Assembly: GCF_000568405.1 (NCBI RefSeq)
Contig: NZ_ARZY01000020.1
Coordinates: forward strand, 25,065-89,064
Source of the DNA: Catenovulum agarivorans DS-2
GTDB lineage: Bacteria; Pseudomonadota; Gammaproteobacteria; Enterobacterales; Alteromonadaceae
Reading direction: 5' to 3'
DNA: 64,000 nucleotides
Of this stretch, positions 46,691-55,345 are shown piece by piece (position 1 is the stretch's first letter; each line of letters begins with the position of its first letter). The translations under genes were made by a program, and so were the position numbers. The notes beneath the pieces are model-generated. The model made no database searches and was not told the DNA's origin. It saw only the letters and a program-made list of their open reading frames with translations.

Positions 46691-46719
46691 ACAACGTCAA
46701 CTCATTGAATTGACGTTGT
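46691..46719. repeat. 10-bp inverted repeat between orn and the barrel-like gene
   Basis: ACAACGTCAA and TTGACGTTGT form a perfect 10-bp stem with a 9-base loop, 14 bases after the orn stop in its transcript direction. No T run follows on either strand, so it may be an RNA 3'-end stabiliser or a protein site rather than a classical terminator. Confidence 0.55.
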
Positions 46720-46732
46720 TATTTGGTTTATT

Positions 46733-47281
46733 TTAGCCTAGTTTGAAAAAATCGCGCTTATACCGAGAAAGTTCTTCAATTGACTCATGAATGTCTTCGA
46801 GCGCTAAATGGGTGCCTTTCTTTTTATAATCACTTACCAGCTCTGGACGCCAGCGGCGGGCAAGTTCTTTTACTGTGCTGACATCTAAATTGCGATAGTG
46901 AAAGAAAGCTTCCAATTCTTGCATATGTACAAACATAAAGCGGCGGTCTTGGTTGATGCTATTTCCACACATAGGTGATTTACCTGCGGGTACATATTTT
47001 TGCAAAAACTCAATCGTGCGCTGTTGAGCCTCTTGCAAAGAGGTGGTGCTTTCACGACACCTTTGTGTCAGCCCGGACTTGCCATGTTGATTAATGCACC
47101 ATTCATCCATATTATCTAAAACTTCGTCCGGTTGATGAATTGCGAACACTGGACCTTCAGCAATAATGTTTAAGTCACTGTCTGTGACAATAGTTGCTAT
47201 TTCCAACACTTTATCTGTATCTGGGTCTAGACCTGTCATTTCAAGATCAAGCCAAACAAGATTATTTTCATTAAATGACAT
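46733..47281 (-). CDS. orn: Oligoribonuclease
   Basis: A 182-residue DEDDh exonuclease that finishes RNA decay and degrades pGpG from cyclic-di-GMP turnover. Motifs: [14 protein letters not shown] at 10-23, [12 protein letters not shown] near 105 and [16 protein letters not shown] near 130. It is divergent from rsgA, a conserved pairing. The pGpG link fits the several cyclic-di-GMP proteins here. Confidence 0.95.
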   Translation of the reverse strand: MSFNENNLVWLDLEMTGLDPDTDKVLEIATIVTDSDLNIIAEGPVFAIHQPDEVLDNMDEWCINQHGKSGLTQRCRESTTSLQEAQQRTIEFLQKYVPAGKSPMCGNSINQDRRFMFVHMQELEAFFHYRNLDVSTVKELARRWRPELVSDYKKKGTHLALEDIHESIEELSRYKRDFFKLG

Positions 47282-47414
47282 ATAGTATTCCTACCAACCC
47301 CTAAAAAGGCACAACTTGCAATTAATCTGTATACATTCCTAAAACTTTATCGCCAAATTGGTGTAAAGTACGTTTCGATTTAAGTTTAACTGATTATTTA
47401 TAAAAAGTAGCACC

Positions 47415-48455
47415 GTGACGAAAAAAAAGAAACTCACCAAACAACAACTTAGGCGTATGCGATCTAATCGTAGCAGAAAATTGGACCAAACTAGAAATAA
47501 TCCGGAAAATTTATCCGAAGATTGTGTTTTGGGCCCAGCTTTAAATGGCGTGGTGATCAGTCGTTATGGCCAACAAGCCGATATCGAAAATGAACAAGGC
47601 GAGCTTGTTCGTTGTGATATGCGCAGAACTATCAATTCAATTGTTGCTGGCGACAAAGTAATTTGGCATGAAGTTCAATCAGATGGTGGCGCGCAGGGTG
47701 TGATAGAGGCGGTACAAGAGCGAGATTCGGTACTGACTCGTCCAGATTTTTATGATGGGGTTAAACCCGTCGCAGCAAATATCGAGCAGGTGGTTATTTT
47801 GTCGTCTATCTTGCCGGAGCTGTCTTGGCAGATTATCGACCGTTATTTGGTTGCTGTCGAGCAAATGGGGGCGACTCCCGTTATTGTTATCAATAAAATT
47901 GATTTGCTTGATGCGCAGCAACAAACGCAAATACAAACTATTGCGAATTACTATCAGTCAATTGGTTATCCTGTATATTTATTAAGCGTTAAAACTCAGC
48001 AAGGGTTTGATACGATTGCGGATATTCTACAAGACAAAGTGTCGATTGTTGTTGGGCAGTCGGGGGTAGGTAAATCGTCACTTGTAAATAAACTTTTACC
48101 CGACACTAATGCTACAACAGGCGATGTGTCTGATGTGTCAGGTTTAGGTATGCACACCACAACTGTGGCTAAATTGTATCATTTGCCGACTGGGGGAGAT
48201 TTAATTGATTCTCCGGGTGTTCGTGAGTTTGCTTTGTGGCATCTAAGTGCAGAAGAAATTTTTGATGGATTTATTGAATTTGCTCAATACAGAGCACAGT
48301 GTAAATTTAGAGATTGCAAACATTTAGATGATCCGAAATGTGGCTTAAAAGCTGCAGTTGAGCAAGGTTTGATTTTGCCGTCTCGGCTAGAGAATTATCA
48401 TAAAATTTTGCTGTCCATTGCAGAAAATAAGCCTGCCCACAGTAAACATTATTAA
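47415..48455 (+). CDS. rsgA: Small ribosomal subunit biogenesis GTPase RsgA
   Basis: A 346-residue circularly permuted GTPase that checks 30S maturation. An OB-fold N-terminal part is followed by G4 NKIDLLD near 165, G1 GQSGVGKSS near 215 and G3 DSPGV near 262. A zinc knuckle (CKFRDCKHLDDPKC) lies near 297. The start is GTG. It is next to psd, as in E. coli. Confidence 0.96.
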   Translation: MTKKKKLTKQQLRRMRSNRSRKLDQTRNNPENLSEDCVLGPALNGVVISRYGQQADIENEQGELVRCDMRRTINSIVAGDKVIWHEVQSDGGAQGVIEAVQERDSVLTRPDFYDGVKPVAANIEQVVILSSILPELSWQIIDRYLVAVEQMGATPVIVINKIDLLDAQQQTQIQTIANYYQSIGYPVYLLSVKTQQGFDTIADILQDKVSIVVGQSGVGKSSLVNKLLPDTNATTGDVSDVSGLGMHTTTVAKLYHLPTGGDLIDSPGVREFALWHLSAEEIFDGFIEFAQYRAQCKFRDCKHLDDPKCGLKAAVEQGLILPSRLENYHKILLSIAENKPAHSKHY

Positions 48456-48464
48456 CCTGAGATG

Positions 48465-48498
48465 CCGACAAATATTAGACCTAACTAAACATTGTCGG
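48465..48498 (+). repeat. 7-bp inverted repeat in the rsgA-psd gap
   Basis: CCGACAA (48465-48471) and TTGTCGG (48492-48498) are an inverted pair with a 20-base loop and no T run. The role is unknown. Confidence 0.3.
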
Positions 48499-48553
48499 TA
48501 TCATGAGCGCCATATAAACATCAGTGCGCAATCTAATATTCAAGGAATCATCG

Positions 48554-49408
48554 GTGTCGCTAGAAAAATTTAAAGTTGCACTTCAATATGTCGTGCCTCA
48601 ACATCTCATTTCTAGGCTTGTTGGCAAACTCGCAGCTAGTCAAAACAAGTTCATTAGCCAAACTTTTATTCGTCTTTTTGCCAAAAATTACAATATTCAA
48701 CTAAATGATACGCAGGTTCAGAACTTCTCTGAGTTTGCCAGTTTTAATGACTTTTTTACTCGGGCTTTACTGCCAGACGCAAGAGCAATCGCGGATAATG
48801 ATATCGTTTCGCCAGTCGATGGTGAAGTTAGCCAGCTGGGTAAAATTGATGGTGATGCTATTTTTCAAGCAAAGGGACACAACTACAGTTTAGTTACTTT
48901 GTTAGGCGGAGATGAAGAAAACGCTAAACCCTATCAAAACGGATTGTTTAGCACCATTTATTTGTCGCCAAGTGATTACCATAGAATTCATATGCCTTGT
49001 ACTGGCAAATTAAAACGTATGGTATATGTGCCAGGTAAGCTATTTTCTGTCAACCAAGCGACAACGCGTAATGTTGATGGTTTATTTGCGCGTAACGAGC
49101 GGGTTGTTTGTATTTTTGATACCGAATTTGGTGAGATGGCTTTGGTTTTAGTTGGGGCCATGATAGTTGCCAGTATCGAAACAACTTGGGCAGGTGTGAT
49201 AACACCCCCAGGCGGTAAACGCCCGTTTACTTGGCATTACAATGACGACAATGCGCCTGTTATCGAAAAAGGCCAAGAGATGGGCCGCTTTAAATTAGGT
49301 TCTACTGTTGTATTAGCTTTTGAGCCTCAAGCTATTGAATTTGAAGACTCTGTTGCAGCGGCTTCTAAAGTTGTATTGGGCCAAGCTTTGGCTAACGCTT
49401 TGAAATAG
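48554..49408 (+). CDS. psd: Phosphatidylserine decarboxylase proenzyme
   Basis: A 284-residue enzyme that makes phosphatidylethanolamine. LGST (GRFKLGSTV) near 250 is the self-cleavage site that creates the pyruvoyl cofactor. LSPSDYHRIHMPC and FARNERVVCIFDTEFG are typical. The GTG at 48554 behind AAGGA was chosen since it gives the usual N-terminus (SLEKFKVALQYVVP); the in-frame GTG at 48524 adds 10 unmatched residues. Confidence 0.94.
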   Translation: MSLEKFKVALQYVVPQHLISRLVGKLAASQNKFISQTFIRLFAKNYNIQLNDTQVQNFSEFASFNDFFTRALLPDARAIADNDIVSPVDGEVSQLGKIDGDAIFQAKGHNYSLVTLLGGDEENAKPYQNGLFSTIYLSPSDYHRIHMPCTGKLKRMVYVPGKLFSVNQATTRNVDGLFARNERVVCIFDTEFGEMALVLVGAMIVASIETTWAGVITPPGGKRPFTWHYNDDNAPVIEKGQEMGRFKLGSTVVLAFEPQAIEFEDSVAAASKVVLGQALANALK

Positions 49409-49413
49409 ACTTT

Positions 49414-50295
49414 ATGCCATCAAAAAATTTAGCGGCAGTTGAGCGAAGTAGTGCGCTGCTGCAAGTACACTTGGGTGTGTTATTACTCGGTGGAACGGCG
49501 CTTTTTTCTAAAATAATTCCTTTAGATGGAGCGGCTATTTCGTTTGTACGGGCCTGCGTAGCAGCCGTTGTCCTGACTATCTTAGTTAAGGCGCGTGAAG
49601 GACGTATCCGCTTGAATAGCTTGCGCGATTATCGTAATGGCATGATTTTGGGTGTGTTGATGTCTGTGCATTGGGTCACATATTTTTATGCCATGCAACT
49701 ATCCACTGTGGCAACAGGCATGATAGCGCTCTATACCTACCCAGTTATGATTGTTTTAATCGAGCCCTTGTTACACAAGCAGTTTCCCAACAAAATGGAT
49801 TTTTTAATGGCACTGGTTGTGTTAACTGGTGTTGGTTTAATGGTTCCAGAGTTATCTCTTGAAAGCGAATACACCTTAGGGATCTTGTTGGGAGTGTTGT
49901 CTGCTGTGTTTTTTGCGGCTCGCAATATTATGAGCCACAAAGTATTTTCGCATTACTCGGGCATGAAAAATATGATGTTTCAATCGAGTATTATTGCATG
50001 TGTATTGTTGCCTTTTGAATATCAGGACTTGGCTGGGATCTCTCTATCGACATTGTTATGGATTCTGCTATTGGGGGTTATTTTTACCGCATTGCCTCAT
50101 TCTCTTATTGTTAATGGACTTAGGTACTTAAAAGCCAAAACAATGAGTTTAGTCTCTTGTTTGTCACCTTTTTATGGGACGATATTTGCGGCGGTTTTGT
50201 TAGCTGAATACCCAAATTGGCAAACTTTAGTGGGTGGTTTACTTGTAGTTTCAGCCGCTGTATACGAGACTTTGACAGGGCATAAACGAGGATAA
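49414..50295 (+). CDS. EamA/DMT-family transporter
   Basis: A 293-residue inner-membrane protein with about ten hydrophobic helices in two EamA repeats (about 15-145 and 155-290). It starts 5 bases after psd and ends 4 bases before the glycerophosphodiesterase, so the three may be co-transcribed. Relatives export amino acids, purines or other metabolites; the substrate cannot be read from the sequence. Confidence 0.85.
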   Translation: MPSKNLAAVERSSALLQVHLGVLLLGGTALFSKIIPLDGAAISFVRACVAAVVLTILVKAREGRIRLNSLRDYRNGMILGVLMSVHWVTYFYAMQLSTVATGMIALYTYPVMIVLIEPLLHKQFPNKMDFLMALVVLTGVGLMVPELSLESEYTLGILLGVLSAVFFAARNIMSHKVFSHYSGMKNMMFQSSIIACVLLPFEYQDLAGISLSTLLWILLLGVIFTALPHSLIVNGLRYLKAKTMSLVSCLSPFYGTIFAAVLLAEYPNWQTLVGGLLVVSAAVYETLTGHKRG

Positions 50296-50299
50296 TCAC

Positions 50300-51007
50300 A
50301 TGTTTGTTTGGGCGCATAGAGGAGCAAGTGGTGTTGCTCCGGAAAATACCTTACGAGCTTTTGAGCAGGCGATCGAGGCTGGAGCGGATGGAATTGAATT
50401 TGATGTTCACATGGTGGAACAAACGCCGATAGTTATCCACGATGCTTGGTTACAAAAAACAACCAATGGGCTAGGACTTGTCAGGCAAGCAACTTTAGCA
50501 CAGATTCAAGCTTTAGATGCAGGAGATGGCCAAACCGTGCCAACTGTCCGTGAAACCTTGGCGATGATTCGTGGGCGTTGTCAAGTTAATCTAGAATTGA
50601 AAGCAGCAAACTGTGCCATGGTTGTCGCTGCGGAAGTTCGTTATGCAATTGAACAAGGTTGGTTTGGCCCTGAACAGATAATTGTTTCATCTTTTAATCA
50701 TAAACAGTTACACATATTTGCCAAACAAATGCCAAACATTCGTGTTGGTGCGTTAACGGCAAATTTACCTGTAGATAATGCTGCCTTTGCGCTTGATTTA
50801 AATGCTTGGTCTTTGCATTGTAATCGCGACTTTGTTGATCAAGCACTCGTTGATGATGCTCATGAAAAGGGTTTAAAGGTATACGTTTATACGGTTAATC
50901 ATATTGAAGATATTGATTATATGGTTAGTTTGCGGGTGGATGGAATCTTTACTGATTATCCTGCTCGAGCCATTCAATACCTGCAAGTTAAAACCAACTC
51001 CTGTTGA
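50300..51007 (+). CDS. Glycerophosphodiester phosphodiesterase family protein
   Basis: A 235-residue TIM-barrel enzyme of the UgpQ/GDPD type that cleaves glycerophosphodiesters to glycerol-3-phosphate and an alcohol. The catalytic HRGASGVAPENT near 5 and metal residues EFDVHM near 34, VIHD near 47 and NLELKA near 94 are visible. There is no signal peptide, so it is cytoplasmic. It fits a phospholipid turnover role beside psd. Confidence 0.9.
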   Translation: MFVWAHRGASGVAPENTLRAFEQAIEAGADGIEFDVHMVEQTPIVIHDAWLQKTTNGLGLVRQATLAQIQALDAGDGQTVPTVRETLAMIRGRCQVNLELKAANCAMVVAAEVRYAIEQGWFGPEQIIVSSFNHKQLHIFAKQMPNIRVGALTANLPVDNAAFALDLNAWSLHCNRDFVDQALVDDAHEKGLKVYVYTVNHIEDIDYMVSLRVDGIFTDYPARAIQYLQVKTNSC

Positions 51008-51021
51008 TTTTTGTATTATTT

Positions 51022-51579
51022 TTAGTTTTGAGTCATAAACGCGCGCGAAAATGCTTGAACACTTTTTATTTTCTGTAGAGCTTGTTGCGCAGCTTCTACA
51101 TCATTAAATGGGCCAGCTAAGATTTTTATCGCGAACATTTGCTCTATTTTATGTTTAATCACAAATTCGAGTTGGTTGGCAGGCAAGCTGTCGTCTTTAG
51201 CTAGATGAACGGCAAAATTTTTCAACCATTCTGCTTGCTGGGCATTGGCCTGCTCGCCCAAGTTTATATAGACACGATTATCAATTTGATGTAACTGCGC
51301 GGTTACCTGTACGCGTTTGTCTGCGTTGATAAGGTCGACATAAGCTTGTGCTGCGGTTTTATTTGCTGTCAGCCGAGATAAGACTCTAAACCTATCTTTG
51401 TTTTGTTGAGTGTATTTGACTTGGTTTGGAAATCCTAACTGTTCAATATATTCTAGGTATGTATTTACACATTTTTGTTTATGGCATGCCGCTGCTTGAA
51501 TATAGTAAGTTGGATTGGCATAGGCTGCAAACGAGCATAGCCATGCCACGCCCATCAATAATATGTAGCGAAACGTCAT
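51022..51579 (-). CDS. Secreted SPOR-like repeat protein
   Basis: A 185-residue protein with a signal peptide (about 1-21, cleavage after AYA). Two weak SPOR-like repeats follow (YYIQAAAC near 25 and FAIKILAGPFNDVEAAQQAL near 150), a type of domain that binds denuded peptidoglycan. It begins on the last base of tmcA (TAATG overlap), so the two are co-translated. The SPOR assignment is tentative. Confidence 0.65.
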   Translation of the reverse strand: MTFRYILLMGVAWLCSFAAYANPTYYIQAAACHKQKCVNTYLEYIEQLGFPNQVKYTQQNKDRFRVLSRLTANKTAAQAYVDLINADKRVQVTAQLHQIDNRVYINLGEQANAQQAEWLKNFAVHLAKDDSLPANQLEFVIKHKIEQMFAIKILAGPFNDVEAAQQALQKIKSVQAFSRAFMTQN

Positions 51580-53645
51580 TACACCGATTCCATTTGTTGT
51601 AAAAGTTGTTTAATTAACGCGCGCAGATACTTTACAAGTTGTTTTTGTCCAGTCAATTGATTTTGCACCGCCACCTGGTTTAACCCGCGTTGTTTTAACA
51701 CAACCTCTGCGAGTATATGTTGTTGACGTTGATCGAGTTGTTGTCGAATAAGCCGAGCAGTTGCACGGCAATAGGCATTTAAATCAGGCAATGCAGCATA
51801 TAAATTGGTACTGTGGTGGGCAAATCCCGCAACTAAATCAAAATTGTAGCTGATATTATTGTGTTCAAATTGTCCAAGCCACAACCAGATAAGCGCTGAA
51901 TCTACATTTTGGTAATGGCTGGCTAAGTAAAAATTGAGCTGACGTAAGCCCTGTTGTGCGACTTGATCTAAGATTGCTTGGTTGTGCTGGTTTAAGAGTT
52001 TTATATAAACACTCGAAAATAAACCACTGTGGTGCTCGGCAGTGGTACTGACTCTGGCTAATGTAAACTTGTTCTTAATCCAAAAATTAGATACTTCAGC
52101 GTTAGCCGCAAAACTACTGGCAATATAGTCGGTGTCCGGACTATTACTTTCTAGCCATTTCAACATTTTTGTCGCTATGTTTTGCCGCCGTAACGATTCG
52201 ACCACCGCAATGCGAACGACTCTGAGTCCTTTTAGCTGGGCAAACTCGGTTATGCCAGATTGTGCTGCGATAATTTGTGGGATTAAATGTCCATTTGGTC
52301 GACGTTTGCCAAATACTACTTGTGTGATTAAGTCGTGTTCAAGCGCACCTTCTGTCGACAGCAGCATCGCAGCGACAATTTGGCCGCGATTGTTTTGGCC
52401 AATACAGGTTTTTAATGCTGGGCTGTCTAACATATGTTTTAAATCACTGGGGGTTGTGCGGTAATGTGCTTGTGAGAGCAAAGCAAAAATATCAGCCCAT
52501 ACATCATGCTGTTGCTCGCATGGTTTTACTATAGCAAAGGTAATTTGCTCTGATTGAATTGCATTGGCATTAGTTGCCTCATTTGGCAAACATACCCGAT
52601 TTAACCAAGTTTCGAGTGGATCGTTTAACGCCCATCTAATTGGCAAGGTTAATTGATGAATTTGTTGCAATTGTTTGCTTTGGGCTAATTGTTTAATAAA
52701 GTGCTGACTTAATCCTTTGCCAGATCCTTCATAGCCTTGCTCAGTAGTTGCATAGATAACCGATTTGAACTGGTGACAGATAGACTTTAGCAATTGACTA
52801 GGCAGTGCAGCTGCTTCATCGACAATTAGAACCTGATTAATGAGTGAAGCTTTGTCTAGCAGTTGAGTGAGTTGGTCGGGGGCAACAAAACACACTTTGG
52901 CCAAATCTACTTGCCATTGCTTAAGCCAATAATAAAAAGTCGTCAAACACCTTTTTGCAGGGGCGGTTATCACCACCTGTGTATTGGTTTTTACGTATTC
53001 TGCTACAATTGCGGCTAATACGGTTGATTTACCACGACCTCGGTCAGCTTTGATAAAATAGTGCCCGTTCGTTTTCGGCTTTTTCAGTTTTTCTACCAGT
53101 GCTAGTTGATCTTGCGTTAACCCACTAGGCTGAACAAATGCAGTTTGTGGTAATTGTGGCACAGGATTAATCTGTAGCATTTGCTGATTTTGGATAATAC
53201 AGCCTGCGGTTTTGCTCGTTAATTGCCATAATCGAGCAAAATAAACTGAGTAGAAGTTTTTTTGCTGATTGTAAGGGTGGGGCAGTGAATTGACTGACGT
53301 TGTATCTTGCTCGATAAAGTCGTCTGCTAAAGTTAAGATAAGTGCACCACCATGCTTGATACTACCAACGAGCGCGCACATAACATCAATATCTAAAAAT
53401 TGTTGATTATCAAACCACACATAATCAACTTCTTGCCCCAAGTAGGCTTGAATGTGTTTATTGGTGTTTGAAAACGTGTCAGGGGTAATACCATTAGACC
53501 AAGCTTGTTGAGCAATGATATCTTGCGCCACTTGAAAGCGAAATGGTTGATCACCTTTGATTAAGATTGGGCAGCGCCAGCCCAGATGTTTTAGTTCCCT
53601 CAAGAAGGCGTTAATCGCGGTTGTGCTCATTTGGTTAAACTTCAT
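51579..53645 (-). CDS. tmcA: tRNA(Met) cytidine acetyltransferase TmcA
   Basis: A 688-residue enzyme that acetylates the wobble cytidine of elongator tRNA-Met, helping it avoid AUA misreading. An N-terminal DUF1726-like part is followed by an RNA helicase-like ATPase with Walker A (DRGRGKST near 201-208) and DEAA near 280. The GNAT acetyltransferase region (about 400-530) contains VVRIAVVESLRRQNIATKML. A tRNA-binding helical tail follows. Confidence 0.92.
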   Translation of the reverse strand: MKFNQMSTTAINAFLRELKHLGWRCPILIKGDQPFRFQVAQDIIAQQAWSNGITPDTFSNTNKHIQAYLGQEVDYVWFDNQQFLDIDVMCALVGSIKHGGALILTLADDFIEQDTTSVNSLPHPYNQQKNFYSVYFARLWQLTSKTAGCIIQNQQMLQINPVPQLPQTAFVQPSGLTQDQLALVEKLKKPKTNGHYFIKADRGRGKSTVLAAIVAEYVKTNTQVVITAPAKRCLTTFYYWLKQWQVDLAKVCFVAPDQLTQLLDKASLINQVLIVDEAAALPSQLLKSICHQFKSVIYATTEQGYEGSGKGLSQHFIKQLAQSKQLQQIHQLTLPIRWALNDPLETWLNRVCLPNEATNANAIQSEQITFAIVKPCEQQHDVWADIFALLSQAHYRTTPSDLKHMLDSPALKTCIGQNNRGQIVAAMLLSTEGALEHDLITQVVFGKRRPNGHLIPQIIAAQSGITEFAQLKGLRVVRIAVVESLRRQNIATKMLKWLESNSPDTDYIASSFAANAEVSNFWIKNKFTLARVSTTAEHHSGLFSSVYIKLLNQHNQAILDQVAQQGLRQLNFYLASHYQNVDSALIWLWLGQFEHNNISYNFDLVAGFAHHSTNLYAALPDLNAYCRATARLIRQQLDQRQQHILAEVVLKQRGLNQVAVQNQLTGQKQLVKYLRALIKQLLQQMESV

Positions 53646-53675
53646 ATCCCAATTTAATCGGAGTATAACAGCTTT

Positions 53676-54419
53676 TTAGTTATCCCTTAATTGCCTCAGC
53701 AGCTTGCTGGCATAAAAGCTCACATCAGCGTGGTCAATGGTAAATCTGAATGTTTCGCTTGTTGATTGTTTTGCGTGAGCTTGGTGAGCAAAATTAGACT
53801 TAACAAATACATCAAGGTATTCAGTGTATTGTTCGAATCTGAAAATAATATCGAGCGATTTTCCGTTGATAAAATTCTCTTTGCGATATCTGAACTTTTG
53901 AATGTACTTTTCGGTCTGCATAGACGTTTTTACTGGCTGATTCCAATGAGATTCACGTTTAAACTGCAGGCTTTTTAATACCTGAAACCAAATAGATATT
54001 TGTTCCGACGGGCCAATGGTTAATGCTGCTGACAGACCATATTGAGGTGGGCTTGAAGTATTGAGTTCGATATTAAGTTTATACCGGCAGATATCGTTGC
54101 TTAGCGGAGATGTCGGTGGTAAGTGCAAGGAATAGAATTTTTGTAGCGTTTTTTTTGCTGGAATAAAAAAATTTCTATCAATGTCTGTACGTATAATTTC
54201 GTTGTGAATCGCTTGAGTGTCGCCTGATACGTCATCTAATAAACAAAGCAAGCTGGCTTGGACATTTGAGACGTGTTGCTCGACTGCTCCACCAATAAAG
54301 TCAACCGAAAAAGTGAGGTCGCTGCCAACTGTGAAAGTCTTGCCTTGCAACTGCCAATGCATGCTCGCGGCTGTTTCATTATGTGTGAAAGGGACTAGGA
54401 TACGTTTTAAAAAACTCAT
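53676..54419 (-). CDS. Spo0M-like (arrestin-fold) protein
   Basis: A 247-residue cytoplasmic protein. The N-terminal part resembles sporulation-control protein Spo0M: MSFLKRIL, then GGAVEQHVSNVQASLL and a matching beta-sandwich to about 130. The remainder (130-247) is less recognisable. Spo0M relatives occur in many non-sporulating bacteria with unclear roles in envelope or stress control. The ATG at 54419 was chosen over a TTG two codons upstream. tmcA follows 30 bases later on the same strand. Confidence 0.6.
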   Translation of the reverse strand: MSFLKRILVPFTHNETAASMHWQLQGKTFTVGSDLTFSVDFIGGAVEQHVSNVQASLLCLLDDVSGDTQAIHNEIIRTDIDRNFFIPAKKTLQKFYSLHLPPTSPLSNDICRYKLNIELNTSSPPQYGLSAALTIGPSEQISIWFQVLKSLQFKRESHWNQPVKTSMQTEKYIQKFRYRKENFINGKSLDIIFRFEQYTEYLDVFVKSNFAHQAHAKQSTSETFRFTIDHADVSFYASKLLRQLRDN

Positions 54420-54500
54420 AGGCAAACGTCCAGTGTTTAGCTAGTTCTCGTTCAAAGATTAGACAAGCCAACTATAGCATTAAGTCTGAATTAAGAGTAG

Positions 54501-54523
54501 AGGGCGGAGATAAACTCCGCTCT
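54501..54523 (-). terminator. Possible weak terminator after the DUF3334 gene
   Basis: On the minus strand AGAGCGGAG and CTCCGCCCT can form a 9-bp stem (one G-T pair) with a 5-base loop, starting 6 bases after the stop. No T run follows, so stopping may be weak. Confidence 0.4.
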
Positions 54524-54528
54524 ATTGG

Positions 54529-55233
54529 TTAGAGTCCAAGTTCATCTAATAAATCTTGGTCTGCATCTGGTCCTTTTTTATCTTTATTGTTATCACTTTC
54601 TTCCATTTGTACTGACGCGCCACGGATGATTTCGTCTGGGTCAAATTCTTCAGGAACAAAGTCATGCAATTTTATAAATTCGGTTCTATCCATTGCCATT
54701 TCTAAGTAAAAAATGTTGCCTTTTTGCGTGGTAAACGTGACTCGACGAGCTTGCGGTCTATCTAAATTGGTATCAATTGAGATAATCAGTTGTTTATTAA
54801 CGGTCAACATTTTTGGTTGGCTTTGAGTAATTGAAGTTTGTAATTCTTTGTGTACTAAGCCTGTAAAATCTCCCAAAATCTGATTGAGCAGTTCACCCAT
54901 AACATTCGCTACATCATCAGAGGTATGCTGGGATGAAAGCTCTTCAATTGGAATGCCCATATTGGTCATATATTTTTGGTAAATTTCTATAGCTGCAGCA
55001 GCACTAAAATTAATGACAACCAGCCCAGAAAAGCCACCATCAAACAACACAAATGAGCCAATATCTGGTTTTAGGCTGGTTTTAGTAATTTTTTGCACTA
55101 ACGCAGAGTAGGTAACTTGATTGGCATTTGCACTTGCTAATACGTCAGTTACCGACTTGCATAACATGACTAATATGTCGTCAGTTGACACAAAAGTTGA
55201 TTTTTTATTGGGCTTTATCGCCGGTTTGTTCAT
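54529..55233 (-). CDS. DUF3334 family protein (CheX/CheC-like fold)
   Basis: A 234-residue protein of a family I recall from Vibrio and Shewanella as DUF3334. VANVMGELLNQILGDFTG near 110 resembles the ExxN motif of CheC/CheX/FliY phosphatases, which remove phosphate from CheY. The tail (DQDLLDELGL) is acidic and short-motif like. A CheY-phosphatase role is inference only. The ATG at 55233 follows AGGA; an earlier TTG does not. Confidence 0.7.
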   Translation of the reverse strand: MNKPAIKPNKKSTFVSTDDILVMLCKSVTDVLASANANQVTYSALVQKITKTSLKPDIGSFVLFDGGFSGLVVINFSAAAAIEIYQKYMTNMGIPIEELSSQHTSDDVANVMGELLNQILGDFTGLVHKELQTSITQSQPKMLTVNKQLIISIDTNLDRPQARRVTFTTQKGNIFYLEMAMDRTEFIKLHDFVPEEFDPDEIIRGASVQMEESDNNKDKKGPDADQDLLDELGL

Positions 55234-55345
55234 ATAAGTTCCTGCCAACAGTTAATATATTTTAAATAGTATCTTTATGTAACTTATTAAAAGTAGGTGG
55301 AACTTGCAACATTGGCAAGCTGACTAACGGTTAATTTTATCCAAG

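Noticed and set aside
46691..46719. Classical rho-independent terminator for orn
   Set aside because: The 10-bp inverted repeat is perfect but has no T run on either strand, so it is listed only as a repeat.
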